Shown here one piece after another: positions 61,117 to 64,000 of a stretch of DNA of 64,000 bases. The stretch is from positions 2,480,001-2,544,000 of the forward strand of contig CP019326.1 of the NCBI GenBank assembly GCA_001971685.1, read 5' to 3'. This stretch comes from Halomonas sp. 1513. Lineage in GTDB: Bacteria > Pseudomonadota > Gammaproteobacteria > Pseudomonadales > Halomonadaceae. Positions within the stretch are counted from its first letter, which is position 1. The number at the start of each line of letters is the position of its first letter. Position numbers and translations under genes: made by a program. The notes below the pieces were generated by a model. The model searched no databases and had not been told where the DNA came from. It was given only the letters and a program-made list of their open reading frames with translations.

Positions 61117-63189
61117 CTAGCTGAGAATGCGCGGCTGGCCACCGACCAGGCCGGTCAATAGTCGGGTGGTATCCGCAGCGCTCATCGGCTTGAAGAAGTA
61201 GTAGCCCTGAATCAGGTCACACTTCATCTCACGCACCAGCTCGAGCTGCTCCTCGTTCTCGACGCCCTCGGCGATCACCTCCAGCCCCAGTCGATGACCG
61301 ATGAACACCGCCGCGGCCATGATGGCCCGATCGCTGGGATCCTTGGGCGCGTCGCGCACGAAGCTGCGGTCGATTTTCAGCGAGGTGACCGGAAACAGCT
61401 TCAAGTAGCTGAGCGACGAGTAGCCGGTGCCAAAGTCGTCGATGGCGATCTTCATGCCGCGGTGATAGAGACCGCGCAGAGTATCGAGGATCCGCTCTTC
61501 GGCCTCGATCAATACGTTCTCGGTGAGCTCGATGCCGATATCCTGCGGGGTGAGATCATACTCGCTCATGCAGGCTTCGAGGTGCTTGAAGGTATTGGCC
61601 ATGGCCAGCTGCTTGCCGGACAGGTTGATATCGACGCGCGCGCCGACCAGCCCCTGCCGCTTCCACTCGGCCTGCTGGCGGCAGGCCTCACGGATCACCC
61701 ACTCGCCGATCCGGTGGATCAACTGCGAACGCTCGGCGACCGGGATGAACTCTGCCGGCGAAATCGCACCGCCCTCCTTGGGGAACCAACGCAGCAGGGC
61801 CTCGAGGTTCTCGATGCGCCCGCTCGCCGCGCTGACCTGGGGCTGGTAGTGCAGCGCCAGTTCATTTTCGGCCAAGGCCAGCTGTAGCCGCTCGGCGAGA
61901 CGATGCTGGTGAAGCAGCTCATCGTGGATCTTCTGGTTGAAGAACCAGCAGCGATTGGGCGCCGAGAGCTTGGCACGGTTCTTGGCGGCATCGGCATTGT
62001 GGATCAGCTCGCGGGCAGTGGCGCCGTTATCCGGAAACAGGCTGACCCCCAGGCTTGCCGTGACGTGCACTTCACGCCCTTCGAGCAGGAACGGCCGCGA
62101 GAAGCTGTCGAGCACCTTCTCAACCAGCTGCAGCACGTCGTTGCTGGCACGCAGGTGCGGGAAGGCCAACACGAATTCGTCGCTGCCGAACCGCGACAGC
62201 AGATCCGAACCGCGCTGGCAGTAGCGCAGGCGCTTGGCGACCATCGACAGCAGCAGGTCCCCCTGCTCGTACCCCTTGGCGTCGTTGATCTCGGCGAAGC
62301 GATCGAGATCGACGAACAGCACCGCCAGGTAGTCGCCGTGGCGTTTAGCCGAGACGATGAACTCACCCAGCTCGCGCTCGAAGGTGTGGCGGTTGGGAAG
62401 CTGGGTCAGCGCATCGTAGCGGGTCACGTACTCCAGCTCTCGCCGCGCCTCCTTCTGCTCGGAGAGGTCGACATCGACGCAGAACATCAGCGGGTCGTCA
62501 GTGTGCTCGGCCAGCATCAGGTGCTGGGAGAAAACCGCCACCGGCATGCCGGCCTTATTCTTGAGCTCGAGCTCGGCGGCGGGGATCTCGATGCCTTTCT
62601 CGACCCAGTCATGGTGCGCCGCAATCACCCCGTCACGCATGAAATCGGGGATGATCAGATCCTCCAGCAGCTGCCCTTGCGCCTCTTCGGGCAGATACCC
62701 ATAGAGCTTGGTGCTGGCATCGTTCCAGTAGATCACCCGGCGCCGGCTGTCGTAGCCCTGCACGGCCACCTTGGGCAGGCTCTCGAGCAGCGCGCGAAAG
62801 CGCAGTTCGCTCTCGCTGTGGCGCTGCTGGGCCAGCACCAGCGCATGATGATCGGCCAGCATGATGGCGGCGTCGTTGCTGTCGCCGGCGGCATTCGGCG
62901 AGCCTGATGGCTGATCATGGCGCCTCTCGTCGGGCGCTTGCTGCTGAGCTGAACGCCGCCGCTCCCACCACCAGCCCAGCCCCAGCGCGACCGCAGCGCT
63001 GGCAGCCAGCAGCGCTGGCAGCCAGGCGACGTTACCCGTGCCGATCAATAGCAGCATCGCGGCAAAGGCGGTGAACGACAGCACTGCCACACCCAGCAGC
63101 CGTCCCGCCTGCGATCGTTGTCGCTTGTACAAGATGTACTCCCTTGCAGCGCTTCCCGTATGCCCCACGGGTCGTCGCATCAATTTCAT
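61117..63189 (-). CDS. Membrane PAS-GGDEF-EAL protein, probable c-di-GMP phosphodiesterase
   Basis: This 690-residue protein has two membrane segments at ~33-75 (LLGVAVLSFTAFAAMLLLIG; LPALLAASAAVALGLGWWWE), a PAS domain at ~125-245 (LLESLPKVAVQGYDSRRRVI), a GGDEF domain at ~265-430 and an EAL domain at ~440-680. The GGDEF motif is degenerate, reading GSDEF near residue 336, with an I-site-like RGSD before it. The EAL domain is intact: LEALLRWFPKE, LTENVLIEAEE, IDDFGTGYSSLSYLKLFPVT and KIDRSFVRDA. The expected net activity is c-di-GMP breakdown, perhaps with GTP or c-di-GMP sensed by the GSDEF domain. No partner gene is adjacent. Confidence 0.92.
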   Translation of the reverse strand: MKLMRRPVGHTGSAAREYILYKRQRSQAGRLLGVAVLSFTAFAAMLLLIGTGNVAWLPALLAASAAVALGLGWWWERRRSAQQQAPDERRHDQPSGSPNAAGDSNDAAIMLADHHALVLAQQRHSESELRFRALLESLPKVAVQGYDSRRRVIYWNDASTKLYGYLPEEAQGQLLEDLIIPDFMRDGVIAAHHDWVEKGIEIPAAELELKNKAGMPVAVFSQHLMLAEHTDDPLMFCVDVDLSEQKEARRELEYVTRYDALTQLPNRHTFERELGEFIVSAKRHGDYLAVLFVDLDRFAEINDAKGYEQGDLLLSMVAKRLRYCQRGSDLLSRFGSDEFVLAFPHLRASNDVLQLVEKVLDSFSRPFLLEGREVHVTASLGVSLFPDNGATARELIHNADAAKNRAKLSAPNRCWFFNQKIHDELLHQHRLAERLQLALAENELALHYQPQVSAASGRIENLEALLRWFPKEGGAISPAEFIPVAERSQLIHRIGEWVIREACRQQAEWKRQGLVGARVDINLSGKQLAMANTFKHLEACMSEYDLTPQDIGIELTENVLIEAEERILDTLRGLYHRGMKIAIDDFGTGYSSLSYLKLFPVTSLKIDRSFVRDAPKDPSDRAIMAAAVFIGHRLGLEVIAEGVENEEQLELVREMKCDLIQGYYFFKPMSAADTTRLLTGLVGGQPRILS

Positions 63190-63246
63190 GAGCCAATCCT
63201 ACATTGCTTCGCCTCCTTGCGCAGCGGCTACCCCTCCGCAGATCCG

Positions 63247-63351
63247 AATTTCGTCAATGAGTTAGCACATTACACCCTGACTAACTGACCTAATAGTAGC
63301 CACCTATGCGCGATATGACGAAATTTCTACACAGACCAGGTTTTATTGACA
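63247..63351. promoter_or_regulatory. AT-rich promoter region of the dioxygenase gene with long-range inverted repeat
   Basis: AATTTCGTCA (63247-63256) and TGACGAAATT (63316-63325) form a perfect 10-bp inverted repeat 59 bases apart. TTGACA (63346-63351) is a good rightward -35 hexamer; the -10 after 17-18 bases (TCATTC/CATTCT) is poor. The pair could be a regulator site for the divergent genes. Confidence 0.35.
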
Positions 63352-63443
63352 TTATTTTTCATTTGTTTTCATTCTGTTTCGTGTAGTACCCAACCCACGC
63401 CGCGCCATCCCGGTTCGGCATACGATTCAGAAAGGAAACGACC

Positions 63444-64000
63444 ATGAAACAGGAAAGCCTCAAGCACGGTTACGACGTCACCAGCATGCCTTTCGACTTT
63501 GCGCGCAGCTACTGGCAGCCCGCGGTACACAGTGAGCTGGCCGCGCAGCACTGGAGCGTCACGGACGTTCGCGAACAGATCGACCTGCCGGCCTGGCAGG
63601 GCTATCTCGCCGACCTGCCCCGCGACCCCTATGTCAACCAGCGCTGGAAGCGCATGGCCTGGCTGATGCTCAACGATCGTGACGAGGTCGAGGTGATGGG
63701 CGAGTGCCCGATGGCACAGGGCGGCATGTTCAATGATGCCGATAGCATGGCCGACGTGCTGCGCTACTACCCCAGCCTGGAGACCTCCTTCGTCGAGCGT
63801 AACGACGTCAAGGCTTTCGTCAAGGCGTGGGCCAAGCTGTGGGGCATTGGCGCCCGTGAACCGATCCTGATGCAGATCACCGGCATGCGCGGCAGCGAGC
63901 CGCTGGATCCGCTTCAGGGCCAGGGCATCCACTCCGACGGCTGCAAGCACCTGAGCATCATGGTCGTGAGCCGCGACAACGTCAGCGGGGCCAACAGCCT
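63444..64000 (+). CDS. 2-Oxoglutarate/Fe(II)-dependent dioxygenase, N-terminal part (cut by window end)
   Basis: The frame runs from ATG 63444 to the window end (185 residues) without a stop. It resembles the 2OG-Fe dioxygenase family that includes bacterial L-isoleucine and related amino-acid hydroxylases (BsmA/IDO type). Visible pieces are VNQRWKRMAWLMLNDRDEVE, CPMAQGGMFNDADSMADVLR and, near the end, GIHSDGCKHLSIMVVSRDNV, where the HSD gives the first His and Asp iron ligands. The second His and Arg lie beyond the window. An AAGGAAAC ribosome site precedes the ATG. The substrate is not known; free amino-acid hydroxylation is the family's usual activity. Confidence 0.82.
   Translation, partial: MKQESLKHGYDVTSMPFDFARSYWQPAVHSELAAQHWSVTDVREQIDLPAWQGYLADLPRDPYVNQRWKRMAWLMLNDRDEVEVMGECPMAQGGMFNDADSMADVLRYYPSLETSFVERNDVKAFVKAWAKLWGIGAREPILMQITGMRGSEPLDPLQGQGIHSDGCKHLSIMVVSRDNVSGANS

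Overview
The window reads as chromosome of a GC-rich, aerobic gammaproteobacterium, most likely a Halomonas or close relative (Halomonadaceae). This rests on gene content and codon style: a ureDABCEFG cluster beside urtABCDE, PhhR/PhhABC-type phenylalanine catabolism, two tripartite tricarboxylate transporter (TTT) loci, TetR/MarR/LysR-controlled catabolic genes and many c-di-GMP proteins. The taxonomic call is inference; there is no rRNA or tRNA here. Genes are dense, and I see no prophage, insertion sequence or CRISPR array.

Layout. 1-4.3 kb: end of a LysE exporter, an AraC regulator, small DUF1801/DUF1428/DUF2835 proteins and a chemoreceptor. 4.3-6.2 kb: a periplasmic-binding/GGDEF fusion, then an unannotated ~110-nt RNA with two AGGA-loop hairpins and a strong terminator, which looks like a CsrB/RsmY-type CsrA-sponge sRNA. 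6.2-17.8 kb: urease and its accessory genes, then the urea ABC transporter. Both operons have near-consensus sigma-54 promoters with upstream NtrC-like palindromes, so urea uptake and hydrolysis look like one nitrogen-starvation regulon. 18.1-25.9 kb: a DmdC-like acyl-CoA dehydrogenase, then tctCBA with a CitA/CitB-type two-component system. 25.9-27.3 kb: cobA and a remnant of a sodium:neurotransmitter-symporter gene. 27.3-30.9 kb: a MarR regulator and homogentisate degradation (hmgA, fumarylacetoacetate hydrolase, maiA). 31-36.4 kb: a second TTT locus with a fused TctAB, a TctC, a PrpF/GalD-like isomerase and a divergent LysR. 36.5-43.3 kb: hpd, argO/argP-like pair, fdhA, cfa and a diguanylate cyclase. 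43.3-50.8 kb: a four-gene overlapping operon encoding MukF-, MukE- and MukB-like condensin proteins plus a truncated globin. 51.1-53.7 kb: recQ-like helicase and a membrane protein. 53.7-58 kb: a TyrR/PhhR regulator and divergent phhA-phhB-aminotransferase. 58-64 kb: an NCS2-like permease, a MATE exporter, a GGDEF/EAL protein and the start of a 2-oxoglutarate/Fe dioxygenase gene.

How the genes work together. The whole phenylalanine-to-fumarate/acetoacetate route is present in three separate loci (phhA/phhB/aminotransferase, hpd, hmgA-fah-maiA). TyrR boxes sit upstream of the first two and a MarR-type palindrome upstream of the third. Urea import, urease and the nickel chaperones form the nitrogen block.

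The most promising under-described items are (1) the MukBEF-like condensin operon, which has an unusually long SMC-like subunit, deviant ATPase motifs, no nuclease (MksG/JetD) partner and a coupled globin gene, and (2) the Rsm/Csr-like sRNA between the GGDEF fusion and ureG.
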